Below, in pieces: positions 29,801 to 38,162 of a stretch of DNA of 64,000 bases. The DNA lies in contig NZ_MRZJ01000001.1 of NCBI RefSeq assembly GCF_002994445.1, forward strand, positions 62,001 through 126,000. Reading direction: 5' to 3'. Under the pieces are notes generated by a model. The model was not told the origin of the DNA, did no database searches, and saw only the letters and a program-made list of their open reading frames with translations. How positions within the stretch are numbered: the first letter of the stretch is position 1; each line of letters starts with the position of its first letter. The translations under genes were made by a program, and so were the position numbers. This DNA comes from Staphylococcus simulans (GTDB lineage: Bacteria; Bacillota; Bacilli; Staphylococcales; Staphylococcaceae).

Positions 29801-30430
29801 GTCATTGTCATCGATGAGTTAGCAGACTTAATGATGATGGCACCGCAAGAAGTAGAACAATCTATAGCAAGAATTGCGCAAAAAGCACGTGCTTGCGGTA
29901 TTCATATGCTTGTCGCAACACAACGACCGTCTGTAAATGTAATTACAGGATTAATCAAAGCGAATATTCCAACTCGTATCGCATTTATGGTATCATCTAG
30001 TGTGGATTCTAGAACGATACTTGACAGCGGAGGCGCAGAACGTCTGCTTGGTTATGGCGATATGCTATATTTAGGTAATGGTATGAATAAACCAATCCGT
30101 GTACAAGGCAGCTTCGTTTCGGATGAAGAAATAGATGCAGTCGTTGATTTTATTAAAGAACAACGCGAACCTGAATATTTATTTGAAGAGAAAGAATTAC
30201 TAAAACAAACAAAAGCGCAGCCGAAAGACGATTTGTTTGATGATGTCTGCAGATTTATGGTTTCAGAAGGCAATATCTCTACATCATCTATCCAACGCCA
30301 CTTCCAAATCGGATATAATAGAGCGGCACGTATTGTTGACCAATTAGAAGAATTGGGATATATCTCAGGTCCAAACGGTTCTAAACCACGAGAAGTTTAT
30401 TTAACTGCAGCTGAAATTAATGAGGAATAA
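26828..30430 (+). CDS. sftA: FtsK/SpoIIIE-type DNA translocase, SftA-like
   Basis: An ATP-driven DNA pump for chromosome segregation at the closing septum. The C-terminal motor (about residues 750-1130) has Walker A GATGSGKS near residue 890 and Walker B VIVIDELADLM; the gamma domain that reads polar DNA sequences lies near the end (SIQRHFQIGYNRAARIVDQLEE). The N-terminus, MNWFDKLFSDEDEEE, has no membrane segment, as in Bacillus SftA; S. aureus calls the same gene ftsK. Residues about 40-740 are an acidic, Glu/Gln/Ser/Thr-rich disordered linker. ATG at 26828 is chosen over an in-frame TTG at 26810 by the GGAAGGAAG ribosome binding site. Length 1200 aa. Confidence 0.93.
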   Translation: MNWFDKLFSDEDEEEVYQRKYSQRRQKLEEKERRRHALLPENNDIYERPKGNFRFPLHVNDDDNQSDESETASNHSEPGYEQAAHTEEAAYQKPDHRRHRRRRTFHDDTQEDSSFRTTRSSRKASQASAQRTQPASEPPKRENQSRRVQNYSTRYNTKDIYYKSGEFKAEEVPSAIFGTKKRHPLENGVIQRSNQPSEETPKQHGKIPTDPLNGMRKSQVDAQTEMHESKDEQHESVNTPTNNAKTNRTPNYSKADNTININNIYASQIVEEIRRERERKVLQRKKFKEALQQKREQEDTSSIQKAIDDMYAEQAKQYVQDPVFQENGFEKEMEAESSQQETPAETEETNQSETSIDTNVSASQSSDENTVSEEPQEAFDYEEVDLNQVQSVQTLNEEDVKVVDDETFEAQNVSDEVLAESDASSETQETESQVQPEVADAQYTELAESDKDSDAETQAAAEAEAETAELEDETEPKTSSDEDDIDTTETSNAEYAAHEDEEVTHEPVLAPDNKEDQSQSISNTDESETESEHKEEKTNYEPQLKPDTVSNEAEAQPKANAEDVLESEPSDDVQENQDDTETSSGNSTSQASEQVSKAEEKPKVSKPIRKGAKPFNVMMTPSDKRRMMDARKRKAEPVLRPDDKDKTPQQQSAPTEASQAAQSSSETQTHQTEDNDQQGEQGHITTSVNTQRTTQNGERHDQSKAQAAQQENAHVHDPKAVSVNAPNEHHHEGIRRGPNLKLPSLDLLDEPEVHEVDQEWIDEKKQELNDAFFYFNVPAEVKNVTEGPSVTRFELSVEKGVKVSRITALHDDLKMALAAKDIRIEAPIPGTSLVGIEVPNVSPTKVNLKSIIESSKFKNAESKLTVAMGNRINNEPLLMDIAKTPHALIAGATGSGKSVCINSILLSLLYKNHPEELKLLLIDPKMVELAPYNGLPHLVSPVITDVKAATQSLKWAVDEMEKRYKLFAKYHVRNITAFNKKAPYEHRLPKIVIVIDELADLMMMAPQEVEQSIARIAQKARACGIHMLVATQRPSVNVITGLIKANIPTRIAFMVSSSVDSRTILDSGGAERLLGYGDMLYLGNGMNKPIRVQGSFVSDEEIDAVVDFIKEQREPEYLFEEKELLKQTKAQPKDDLFDDVCRFMVSEGNISTSSIQRHFQIGYNRAARIVDQLEELGYISGPNGSKPREVYLTAAEINEE

Positions 30431-30448
30431 GAAAGAAGGAGTTTAAGT

Positions 30449-31762
30449 ATGACACACTATCATTTTGTCGGAATTAAAGGATCTGGTATGAGTTCGTTGG
30501 CTCAAATCATGCACGATTTAGGCCACGAAGTTCAGGGCTCCGACATCGACCAATATGTGTTCACCGAAGAAGCATTAAGAAATAAAGGGATTAAAATCTT
30601 ACCTTTTAATCCAGATAACATTCAAAAAGGCATGGTTGTTATTCAAGGCAACGCCTTTTCAGATAAACATGAAGAAATTGTACGTGCAAAAGAATTAGGA
30701 CTGGAAATTATCGACTATCCGACATTCTTAGGACATGTGATTGAACAATATACATCTGTTGCTGTGACAGGGGCACATGGTAAGACTTCTACAACAGGAT
30801 TGCTTTCGCATGTGATGAATGGAGATAAAAGAACTTCTTTCTTAATCGGAGATGGCACAGGCTTAGGAATTCCTCAAAGTGAATATTTTGCATTTGAAGC
30901 TTGCGAATACAGACGTCACTTCCTAAGTTATCATCCTGATTATGCGATTATGACGAATATTGACTTTGATCATCCTGATTACTTTAAAGATGTTGATGAT
31001 GTTACAAGTGCTTTCCAAGAAATGGCGCATAATGTTAAGAAAGCTATTATTGCGTGGGGCAAAGATGAGCACTTGCGTATAATTAAAGCAGATGTACCGA
31101 TTTATTACTATGGATTAGAAAAAGATGAAGATATCTATGCAGATAATATCCAAATTACTGAACATGGTACACAATTCGATGTATATATAGATGGAAAATT
31201 TTATGATCAATTCTTATCACCGCAATATGGCGATCACAATATTTTAAACACACTTTCTGTAATCATGGTTTGCCATTTAGAAGGTTTAGATGTTCATAAC
31301 ATCAAAGAAGCATTAGAAACATTCGGTGGTGTAAAACGTAGATTTAATGAAACAAAAGTTAATAATCAAGTAATAGTAGACGATTATGCCCACCATCCTA
31401 GAGAAATTAATGCTACAATTGAAACAGCAAGAAAAAAATATCCGCATAAAGAAGTAGTTGCTGTTTTCCAACCGCACACTTATTCTAGAACGCAAGCATT
31501 CTTAAATGAATTTGCTGAAAGTCTGAATAAAGCGGACCGTGTTTACTTATGTGATATTTTCGGTTCAATTCGTGAACATGAAGGCAGCTTAACGATTCAA
31601 GATTTAATTGATCGCATACCAGGTGCGCAATTAATCGGGGAAGATAACGTTAATATCTTAAAATCATTTGATGGCGCAGTTATATTGTTTATGGGTGCAG
31701 GAGATATCCAAAAAATCGAACGTGCATATTTAGACAATCACGGCGTTACTAGTGAATTTTAA
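30449..31762 (+). CDS. murC: UDP-N-acetylmuramate--L-alanine ligase
   Basis: Adds L-alanine to UDP-MurNAc, the first amino acid of the peptidoglycan stem. The 437-aa Mur ligase opens with [14 protein letters not shown] (nucleotide-sugar binding), has the ATP P-loop [11 protein letters not shown] near residue 110, ACEYRRHF and [10 protein letters not shown] for substrate and metal, and [12 protein letters not shown] near 312. Complete and of normal length. It follows the DNA translocase by 18 bases, the order known from S. aureus, so cell wall synthesis and chromosome segregation are linked in one transcript. Confidence 0.96.
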   Translation: MTHYHFVGIKGSGMSSLAQIMHDLGHEVQGSDIDQYVFTEEALRNKGIKILPFNPDNIQKGMVVIQGNAFSDKHEEIVRAKELGLEIIDYPTFLGHVIEQYTSVAVTGAHGKTSTTGLLSHVMNGDKRTSFLIGDGTGLGIPQSEYFAFEACEYRRHFLSYHPDYAIMTNIDFDHPDYFKDVDDVTSAFQEMAHNVKKAIIAWGKDEHLRIIKADVPIYYYGLEKDEDIYADNIQITEHGTQFDVYIDGKFYDQFLSPQYGDHNILNTLSVIMVCHLEGLDVHNIKEALETFGGVKRRFNETKVNNQVIVDDYAHHPREINATIETARKKYPHKEVVAVFQPHTYSRTQAFLNEFAESLNKADRVYLCDIFGSIREHEGSLTIQDLIDRIPGAQLIGEDNVNILKSFDGAVILFMGAGDIQKIERAYLDNHGVTSEF

Positions 31763-31765
31763 TAT

Positions 31766-31791
31766 GTTTATGTTAGAATATGTTTGGGTAT
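31766..31791 (+). promoter_or_regulatory. Sigma-B-type promoter upstream of ytxG-ytxH
   Basis: GTTTAT (31766-31771) and GGGTAT (31786-31791) are separated by 14 bases, an exact fit to the staphylococcal sigma-B pattern GTTTWW-N12-15-GGGWAW. Transcription would begin near 31798, 35 bases before the first gene. The Bacillus ytxGHJ operon is a known sigma-B target. Confidence 0.7.
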
Positions 31792-31832
31792 TATGAAAAA
31801 ATAAGACATAAGCAATTTAGGAGGCGTTTTTA

Positions 31833-32273
31833 ATGGATTGGATTTTACCTGTAGCTGGTTTAGTTGCAGCTATAGCATTTTTAGTATTAGTAATCGGTAT
31901 TGTAGCTGTCCTATTCTCAGTTAAGAAAAACTTAGACTATGTGGCTAAGACTCTTGACGGAATTGAAGGGCAAGTACAAGGTATTACAAGAGAATCAACT
32001 GATTTACTTCATAAAGCTAACCGCTTAACTGAAGATATTCAAGATAAAGTGGATCGCTTAAACTCTGTAGTTGACGGAGTGAAAGGCATCGGTGACTCTA
32101 TCCAAGACTTAGATGGATCAGTGGACCGAGTAACTAACTCAATTGCACATAACATTTCTCAAAACGAAGACAAGATTTCACAAGTCATCCAATGGTCAAA
32201 TGTTGCAATGGAAATTGCTGATAAATGGCAATACAGAAAGCAACGCAGAGAAAGTGCAAACTACAGAGGCTAA
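31833..32273 (+). CDS. ytxG: DUF948 membrane protein YtxG
   Basis: A 146-aa protein with an N-terminal membrane span (residues 5-30) and a long helical part resembling chemoreceptor-like coiled coils (DYVAKTLDGIEGQVQGITRESTDLLHKANRLTEDIQDKVDRLNSVV). This is the DUF948 / YtxG family of general stress proteins of unknown function; a structural role under the membrane is possible. It has an AGGAGGCG ribosome binding site and a sigma-B-type promoter. The next gene is 126 bases away across a terminator-like hairpin. Confidence 0.83.
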   Translation: MDWILPVAGLVAAIAFLVLVIGIVAVLFSVKKNLDYVAKTLDGIEGQVQGITRESTDLLHKANRLTEDIQDKVDRLNSVVDGVKGIGDSIQDLDGSVDRVTNSIAHNISQNEDKISQVIQWSNVAMEIADKWQYRKQRRESANYRG

Positions 32274-32338
32274 TAAGATATTATTGAATTGATATCTTAT
32301 CAGTCAGCTCACATTATCAATTAATAGACGAACAAATT

Positions 32339-32383
32339 GCACTTAAATGAGGTTAATCAACTTTGTTTAAGTGCTTTTATTTT
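32339..32383 (+). terminator. Terminator-like hairpin between ytxG and the YtxH-tail gene
   Basis: GCACTTAAA (32339-32347) pairs perfectly with TTTAAGTGC (32366-32374), followed by TTTTATTTTA. It ends just before the AGGAGG of the next gene, so partial read-through would set the ratio of the two proteins. Confidence 0.7.
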
Positions 32384-32399
32384 ACTAGGAGGCAAATAC

Positions 32400-33560
32400 A
32401 TGAGAAAGAAAAACGATGAGGCAAAATTAGAGATTTATGAAGTCGAAGCAATGTCTGACACAGTGCGCAAAGACTTTGTATACGGATTTATTGCAGGTGC
32501 ATTTATCGGTACAGCAGCAGGATTCGTCATCAATCAAGTGAAACGACGCAAAGCAATCGAAAAACAACAAGAACAGCAAGTACAACAAGAATCTGATGAA
32601 AACAAAGCATCTGTCAAAGAGAAAGTTGCAGCTCAAACTAACGCATTAAAAGCGAATGCGCAAAACCAATTGCAAGATATTAAGGATAAAGCGCAGCAGC
32701 TTAAATCAGATGTTAGACAGAAATTCAACAAAGATGAACAAGAAACAGATCCGAAAGCTTTAAGAGCTGAAAAACAAGCGATTCGTAATGAAGCAGCTGC
32801 ACATGATTTATCTGATGTGTCTCCAAAAGCTCAAGAAGCACAAGTGGATAACAATCCATTAAAATCATCACAATCAGTAACAACGCCTGCACACGAGTTC
32901 ACAGCAACAGGCATTGCAAAAGCAGCACATGACAAAGCAAAATTAATTGAAAATGATAACACAGTGGCAGCAAAAGTCGCTGAACTGTTCAAAGCAAGCC
33001 CAATTAAATCAAGTGCTTATGCAACAGTTCCGGTATTAGTTTCAGCAGCCGCAGCAACAGTTGCAGTTAAAAAAGCAGACGATAAAGATGCTAAGAAAGC
33101 AGACAAAGCAGTTTCAAAACCAAAAGATGCTGAAAAACGTACCAACCAAACACATGAAAAAGCATCATTTGATAAAGGTGTTATCACGCATGATAAAGCA
33201 ACAGCTAATCATTCAGCGGATGAATCTAAAGCACCAAAAGCAACAGGCAAAGTAGAAACTAAAACAGTCAACAATACAACAACTACAAAATCAGAAACAA
33301 CAAAAACAACAAACACACCTAAGAAAAAACCATCATCAACAACTAAAACTGCGAAAGCAGCTTCAGCAAAAGATGCTACAAAAACAACTACAAAGACAAC
33401 AAAGCAGCCTGCAGCAAAAGGCAGCAAAACAACAACACAAAAAACAACTACGAAAACAACTAAGTCAGCAAGCAGCAAACCAAATACAAAATCAAGCAGC
33501 CAGCCAAAAGGTGAAACAACAAAGAAAAAAATAGAAAAGAAAACATTCGATAATAAATAA
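32400..33560 (+). CDS. YtxH-domain protein with long Lys/Thr/Ala-rich tail
   Basis: A 386-aa protein. Residues 26-46 (FVYGFIAGAFIGTAAGFVINQ) form the membrane span of the YtxH domain; a charged helical segment follows to about 200. After a second mild hydrophobic patch (PIKSSAYATVPVLVSAAAATVAV), the last 150 residues are almost only K, T, S, A and P with runs such as TKTTTKTTKQPAAKG, resembling histone H1 or bacterial histone-like tails. Such a tail could bind DNA, teichoic acid or RNA. The ATG at 32400 has a perfect AGGAGG site. Only the N-terminal domain is recognisable; the tail is typical low-complexity sequence. Confidence 0.8.
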   Translation: MRKKNDEAKLEIYEVEAMSDTVRKDFVYGFIAGAFIGTAAGFVINQVKRRKAIEKQQEQQVQQESDENKASVKEKVAAQTNALKANAQNQLQDIKDKAQQLKSDVRQKFNKDEQETDPKALRAEKQAIRNEAAAHDLSDVSPKAQEAQVDNNPLKSSQSVTTPAHEFTATGIAKAAHDKAKLIENDNTVAAKVAELFKASPIKSSAYATVPVLVSAAAATVAVKKADDKDAKKADKAVSKPKDAEKRTNQTHEKASFDKGVITHDKATANHSADESKAPKATGKVETKTVNNTTTTKSETTKTTNTPKKKPSSTTKTAKAASAKDATKTTTKTTKQPAAKGSKTTTQKTTTKTTKSASSKPNTKSSSQPKGETTKKKIEKKTFDNK

Positions 33561-33568
33561 TGTCTCTC

Positions 33569-33610
33569 AAGAAGGTCAACCTTGTTCTTTGAGGTTGATC
33601 TTCTTTAATT
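33569..33610 (+). terminator. Terminator after the YtxH-tail gene
   Basis: A 14-bp stem (33569-33582 with 33592-33605, one mismatch-like G-U) followed by moderately T-rich sequence. Confidence 0.7.
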
Positions 33611-33685
33611 ATTAATGAACTTGGTAACATTATTGTAAGAAAATTAAAAATAGTCAAAAAAGTTAAGAAAATTGGATGAACCTAC

Positions 33686-33714
33686 TTGATAAATTCGTAA
33701 CTTCTTGCTAGAAT
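33686..33714 (+). promoter_or_regulatory. Promoter of aroA
   Basis: TTGATA (33686-33691), a 17-base spacer and TAGAAT (33709-33714), preceded by TGC as an extended -10. A leader of about 70 bases leads to the gene. Confidence 0.65.
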
Positions 33715-33790
33715 TACTGATAAATTCAATTTTTTATCGCTTTAAAGTGTAATAAGTTGGATGCAAATAATTACATAGAGGTGACCAGTA

Positions 33791-34879
33791 ATGAATAAAT
33801 TAGAACAGTACAGAAATGAAATTCAAGACATTAACGAACAAATTTTAGATTTACTAGAAAAGCGTGGTAATTTAGCGCAAAAAATCGGTGAAGAAAAGCG
33901 TAAACAAGGAACAAAAGTTTATGATCCTGAACGTGAAAAAGAGATGTTGAATGCTTTAATCGAGAAAAATAATGGTCCATTTAACGACAATGTAATTAAA
34001 CAATTATTCAAAGAAATATTTAAAGCATCCACTGACTTACAAAAATCAGAAAACGAAAAACATCTTATTGTTTCAAGAAAACTAAAACCGGAAGATACAA
34101 TCGTTCAATTTGATAACGGCGGTATTATCGGCGACGGCAATAAATCATTCATCTTCGGTCCATGTTCAGTTGAATCACAAGAACAAGTAGACGCTGTAGC
34201 ACAAGACTTGCAAAGCAAAGGCTTGAAATTTATCCGAGGCGGCGCATTCAAACCGCGTACTTCACCTTATGATTTCCAAGGTTTAGGTTTAGAAGGCTTG
34301 AAAATCCTTAAAAATGTGAAAGATAAATACAACTTGAATGTTGTAAGTGAAATCGTAACACCTGCAGATTTCGAATTAGCAGATCAATACTTAGATGTGT
34401 TCCAAATCGGAGCGCGCAACATGCAAAACTTCGAATTATTAAAAGAAGCAGGGCGTACTAACAAACCAATCTTATTAAAACGCGGAATGTCCGCAACAAT
34501 TGAAGAGTTCATTTTTGCGGCTGAATACATTGCATCGCAAGGTAATCAAAATATTATCTTATGCGAACGTGGTATCAGAACTTACGAAAAAGCTACACGT
34601 AATACATTAGATATTTCTGCAGTACCAATTTTAAAACAAGGTACACACTTACCAGTAATGGTAGATGTTACACACAGTACAGGACGTAAAGACATTATGC
34701 TTCCGACAGCTAAAGCTGCTTTAGCTGTTGGCGCAGATGGGGTTATGGCAGAAGTACATCCAGACCCTGCAGTAGCATTAAGCGACAGCGCACAACAAAT
34801 GGATTTAGAGCAATTCGATAAATTCTATAATGAGTTGAAACCATTAGCTGATATGTACGATAATAATCAATTACGCTAA
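33791..34879 (+). CDS. aroA: DAHP synthase / chorismate mutase fusion
   Basis: Makes 3-deoxy-D-arabino-heptulosonate 7-phosphate from phosphoenolpyruvate and erythrose 4-phosphate, the entry to aromatic amino acids. Residues 1-90 form an AroQ chorismate mutase domain ([30 protein letters not shown]), used in Bacillus and Staphylococcus as the sensor for prephenate/chorismate feedback; the rest is the KDPS-like DAHP synthase barrel, with [24 protein letters not shown] and the metal-binding Cys in [10 protein letters not shown]. Length 362 aa is typical. Monocistronic before ccpA, as in S. aureus; Bacillus calls the gene aroA. Confidence 0.94.
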   Translation: MNKLEQYRNEIQDINEQILDLLEKRGNLAQKIGEEKRKQGTKVYDPEREKEMLNALIEKNNGPFNDNVIKQLFKEIFKASTDLQKSENEKHLIVSRKLKPEDTIVQFDNGGIIGDGNKSFIFGPCSVESQEQVDAVAQDLQSKGLKFIRGGAFKPRTSPYDFQGLGLEGLKILKNVKDKYNLNVVSEIVTPADFELADQYLDVFQIGARNMQNFELLKEAGRTNKPILLKRGMSATIEEFIFAAEYIASQGNQNIILCERGIRTYEKATRNTLDISAVPILKQGTHLPVMVDVTHSTGRKDIMLPTAKAALAVGADGVMAEVHPDPAVALSDSAQQMDLEQFDKFYNELKPLADMYDNNQLR

Positions 34880-34895
34880 TCAGATGATTGAAATC

Positions 34896-34941
34896 AAGCC
34901 TTCTCGGTCAATGTAAGTTTTGTTGACCCAGAGGGCTTTTT
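34896..34941 (+). terminator. Terminator of aroA
   Basis: A long stem (34896-34911 with 34923-34938, small internal bulge) followed by T. Confidence 0.85.
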
Positions 34942-35023
34942 GATGTGGTACAATAAATATTCAGTGACAAAACAGTGACATCAGAAACTTTTATTTTGAG
35001 TTTTTAACGATTTATGGTAAACT

Positions 35024-35052
35024 TTGAAAATGTTATGAAAACTTATTATAAT
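35024..35052 (+). promoter_or_regulatory. ccpA promoter
   Basis: TTGAAA (35024-35029), 17-base spacer, TATAAT (35047-35052). Confidence 0.8.
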
Positions 35053-35058
35053 AGTGTT

Positions 35059-35071
35059 TGAAACGCTTTCA
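35059..35071. promoter_or_regulatory. cre-like site at ccpA (autoregulation)
   Basis: TGAAACGCTTTCA is a 13-base near-perfect palindrome, one base shorter in the centre than the standard 14-base cre. It covers the transcription start of ccpA. Autorepression of ccpA through a cre has been reported in S. xylosus. Confidence 0.65.
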
Positions 35072-35086
35072 GAAAGGGTGAATCAT

Positions 35087-36076
35087 ATGACCGTTACGAT
35101 TTATGATGTTGCAAGAGAAGCACGTGTTTCTATGGCAACAGTCTCTCGTGTAGTGAATGGCAACCAAAATGTAAAACCGGAAACAAGGGATAAAGTAAAC
35201 GCAGTCATTAAAAAGCTGAACTATAGACCGAACGCAGTTGCCAGAGGTTTAGCAAGTAAGAAAACAACAACCGTCGGAGTTATCATTCCAGATATCTCAA
35301 ATGTCTATTATTCTCAATTAGCTAGGGGCCTTGAGGATATTGCGACGATGTATAAATATCATTCTATTATTTCAAACTCAGATAATGATACTGAAAAAGC
35401 GAAAGAGATCTTTAATAATCTTTTAAGCAAACAAGTAGATGGTATTATTTTCCTTGGCGGCACATTAGATGAAGAATTAGAATCAATGATTGAAAAATCT
35501 TCGATTCCTGTAGTTGTTTCAGGTACCAGCGATGACGACAACAAAGTTGCTTCTGTCAACATCGATTATAAACAAGCGGCTGCTGAAGTAACAAATCACT
35601 TAATTGAATCCGGTGCTGAAAAATTTGCCTTTGTGGGCGGCAATAACTCAGAAAAAGCTGAGAATGATGTATTATCCGGATTAAAAGATACATTGTCAGA
35701 ACACGGCTTAAATTTAGATGACAACCTTACTTTCAGAGGTAAAGAAACGTATAAAGACGGACTTAAAGCTTTTGAGGAAATCAAAGACTTAAAACCAGAT
35801 GCAGTATTGTCTATCAGTGACGAACAAGCTATTGGTATCGTTCATGCGGCTGAAGATGCGAATGTTAATGTGCCTTCAGACATGCAGATTGTCAGCTTTA
35901 ACAATACACGTCTTGTAGAAATGGTACGTCCGCAATTATCAAGCGTGATTCAACCGCTTTATGATATCGGGGCAGTAGGTATGCGTTTACTTACTAAATA
36001 CATGAATAATGAAACAATTGAAGATTCAACGGTCATTTTGCCATATCGCGTAGAATATCGTGGAACAACGAAATGA
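35087..36076 (+). CDS. ccpA: Catabolite control protein A
   Basis: LacI-family global regulator that, bound to HPr-Ser46-P, binds cre sites and mediates carbon catabolite repression. The helix-turn-helix is at residues 3-25 ([23 protein letters not shown]), followed by the hinge helix [12 protein letters not shown]; the core is a periplasmic-binding-protein fold. Length 329 aa is that of staphylococcal CcpA. Start ATG at 35087 uses AAAGGGTGA. The promoter carries a cre-like site, and further cre sites at putA and acsA in this window are natural targets. Confidence 0.96.
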   Translation: MTVTIYDVAREARVSMATVSRVVNGNQNVKPETRDKVNAVIKKLNYRPNAVARGLASKKTTTVGVIIPDISNVYYSQLARGLEDIATMYKYHSIISNSDNDTEKAKEIFNNLLSKQVDGIIFLGGTLDEELESMIEKSSIPVVVSGTSDDDNKVASVNIDYKQAAAEVTNHLIESGAEKFAFVGGNNSEKAENDVLSGLKDTLSEHGLNLDDNLTFRGKETYKDGLKAFEEIKDLKPDAVLSISDEQAIGIVHAAEDANVNVPSDMQIVSFNNTRLVEMVRPQLSSVIQPLYDIGAVGMRLLTKYMNNETIEDSTVILPYRVEYRGTTK

Positions 36077-36081
36077 TAATT

Positions 36082-36132
36082 AAAAATGTCTGGAAAAGCA
36101 GCGCAATTTGCAGCGTGCCTCCAGACATTTTT
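36082..36132. terminator. Bidirectional terminator, ccpA / acuC
   Basis: AAAAATGTCTGGA (36082-36094) pairs with TCCAGACATTTTT (36120-36132); the ends supply T-runs on both strands. Confidence 0.88.
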
Positions 36133-36148
36133 GTTTTGTCTCAAGTCT

Positions 36149-37303
36149 TTAAAACCAGCTGGCGACTTGATTGGCATGTTTTAAATTTTTCTCAGTAATT
36201 TCTTTAGTTCTTGGTATTTCCATATAATCTAAGCGCTGATCATCCCATGTCGTCGGCAGTTCGGTCGGACAATATTGTTTCCATTTATCTACCCAATCTT
36301 TCGGCAAATCACCATGTTGAATAGGAACATCCATTAAACTTAAAAAGACATGGCTCCATGCTCTCGGCACAACACGCCAGATATTATAACCGCCGCCGCC
36401 GAACATTAAAACTTTGCCATCTGTATATTTATCAGCAAGTGACTTAATGTAATAGGGAACAGCGTTTAGAGAATCAAGTGTACAATTCATATGCGTAAGC
36501 GGATCTAAGTAATGTATATCCACACCATGCACGCTTAAAATAATATCAGGCTGATATGACTGAATCACAGGAGTAACTGTGCGCTTGAAACAATCGATAT
36601 AAGAATCGTCTTCTGTATAAGGTTCTAACGGTACATTAACAGAATAGCTGAAACCTTGTTCTTTACCGCGTTCTGTATAATGGCCAGAACCAGGAAAGAG
36701 AAATTTGCCTGTTTCATGAATAGAATAATTCAAGATTTCATTTTGTGTATAAAAGCTCCATTGCACACCGTCCCCATGATGCGCATCTGTATCAATGACC
36801 ATGACTTTCATCTGATATTTCTCTGAAAGATACTTTGCGGTAATTGCGACATCATTGTAGATACAAAATCCGTTAGCACGCCCAGGCAATGCATGATGCA
36901 GACCGCCCCCTAAATGACAGCCGTTTTTGACTTCGCCATTGACTATCATATCTGCTAATTTCAATGCACCGCCTACAATGCGTGCACTGTGCTGATGCAT
37001 ATGTTTGAATTGTGAAGTATCTTCGTTCGCAAATCCATATTTTTTAGATTCAACTTCGCTGAGAATACCGCGAGATGCATGTTTGATTGCATTGACATAA
37101 TCATATGTGTGAATCAATGTAAGTTCTTCATCTGTGGCGATTCTTGGTGTGATAATTTGGCTTGAATGCAGCAAGCCGGCATCAATCAAGAGTTCCGTCG
37201 TCAGCTTTAAGCGCATCTGATTGAAAGGGTGGTCACTGCTGAAGCGGTACTGCATTAATTGATTGGAATAGACATACCCCGTTTGTTTATAATTTTGACT
37301 CAT
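36149..37303 (-). CDS. acuC: AcuC, class I histone-deacetylase-like lysine deacetylase
   Basis: Removes acetyl groups from proteins, notably acetyl-CoA synthetase. The zinc-dependent deacetylase fold is shown by GGGLHHALPGRANGFCIYND (active-site His pair), VIDTDAHHGDGVQWSFY (zinc Asp/His) and LSVHGVDIHYLDPLTHM (zinc Asp). Length 384 aa is normal. It starts 13 bases after acuA, forming an operon acuA-acuC divergent from acsA, the reverse layout of the Bacillus acuABC set but without acuB. Confidence 0.93.
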   Translation of the reverse strand: MSQNYKQTGYVYSNQLMQYRFSSDHPFNQMRLKLTTELLIDAGLLHSSQIITPRIATDEELTLIHTYDYVNAIKHASRGILSEVESKKYGFANEDTSQFKHMHQHSARIVGGALKLADMIVNGEVKNGCHLGGGLHHALPGRANGFCIYNDVAITAKYLSEKYQMKVMVIDTDAHHGDGVQWSFYTQNEILNYSIHETGKFLFPGSGHYTERGKEQGFSYSVNVPLEPYTEDDSYIDCFKRTVTPVIQSYQPDIILSVHGVDIHYLDPLTHMNCTLDSLNAVPYYIKSLADKYTDGKVLMFGGGGYNIWRVVPRAWSHVFLSLMDVPIQHGDLPKDWVDKWKQYCPTELPTTWDDQRLDYMEIPRTKEITEKNLKHANQVASWF

Positions 37304-37316
37304 ATCATTCTCCCCT

Positions 37317-37949
37317 TTAGTAGAAGAAGCGGTTCATGAAGCGAATATCATCAAACGCTTCCATCTGGTCTAGTGTAATGCGCGAACCGATTCTTGCCAT
37401 TAAACAGTTTGCAGGATGACCTGTAATTTCAGGATCATCTGTCGCAAAGATTTCTAAACCTCCGTGCGACATCAGTTTCTGCATTAATTTCTTATATTCG
37501 TATACATCTAATTTCGAATTTTTTAAATCCCAATGCCAATAATATTCTGTTGTGAGGACGATATAGTCTTCGAATTCATCCTCACTCAGACTGAGTTTAA
37601 TCAAATCATTGCCTAAACCTGTGCCTCTGTGCGGCAAGGCGATTTCAACTGCTCCGAGTTCGATTAAATAGGGCAGATTACCTGTCGACCATCGCTCTAA
37701 CGGATCAGGATAATGGTAAGTAACATAGCCTACAATTGTGTTATCTAAGCGCAAAACATAAATACGTCCTTCAGGCAGTTCACTGATTTCTTGAATGGCT
37801 TCAAATTGTTCAATCGGCCGTCTGAACGCATCTAACCCGTCATCATAATACATTTGTTCTAGTTGTTTGCGTGGTACAGGGCCTTCAATGACATACGTAG
37901 TATCGTTGCGTGTATAGGTATTTTTGACATACGTTTTGACATGTTCCAT
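37317..37949 (-). CDS. acuA: AcuA, GNAT acetyltransferase acting on AcsA
   Basis: Acetylates a lysine of acetyl-CoA synthetase and so inactivates it. The 210-aa protein has a GNAT core with LDNTIVGYVTYHYP (beta4) and the acetyl-CoA loop VEIALPHRGTGLGNDLIKLSL near residue 113. AcuA and AcuC together adjust AcsA activity without new synthesis. The gene is divergent from acsA across 213 bases that hold the acsA promoter and cre; a weaker minus-strand -10 (complement of 38039-38044) may serve acuA. Confidence 0.93.
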   Translation of the reverse strand: MEHVKTYVKNTYTRNDTTYVIEGPVPRKQLEQMYYDDGLDAFRRPIEQFEAIQEISELPEGRIYVLRLDNTIVGYVTYHYPDPLERWSTGNLPYLIELGAVEIALPHRGTGLGNDLIKLSLSEDEFEDYIVLTTEYYWHWDLKNSKLDVYEYKKLMQKLMSHGGLEIFATDDPEITGHPANCLMARIGSRITLDQMEAFDDIRFMNRFFY

Positions 37950-38094
37950 ATTGCCACATCCTTTTTAATATTCTTCTTAGTTGTAATGTGTAATTCCGAT
38001 TTTGAAGTAAATTGATATAAATCTACGTATTAATTCTTATTATAATAGTTTTAAGCAGTAATTTACACACAAATCAGAATTATCGCAATAATTT

Positions 38095-38123
38095 TTGAAT
38101 AATGGGTATAACTTTTGTATAAT
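38095..38123 (+). promoter_or_regulatory. acsA promoter
   Basis: TTGAAT (38095-38100), 17-base spacer, TATAAT (38118-38123). Confidence 0.8.
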
Positions 38124-38129
38124 GGTTTT

Positions 38130-38143
38130 TGAAAACGATTTCA
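38130..38143. promoter_or_regulatory. CcpA operator (cre) at acsA
   Basis: TGAAAACGATTTCA matches the cre consensus TGWAANCGNTNWCA at all fixed positions. It begins 6 bases after the -10 and covers the start of transcription, the same geometry as at ccpA. Confidence 0.85.
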
Positions 38144-38162
38144 AACGAAGGGGGCAATTCAA

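Noticed and set aside
33209-33478. 89-codon valine/phenylalanine-rich minus-strand frame
   Set aside because: It is the complement of the Lys/Thr-rich tail; its composition is an artefact of ACA/AAA repeats.
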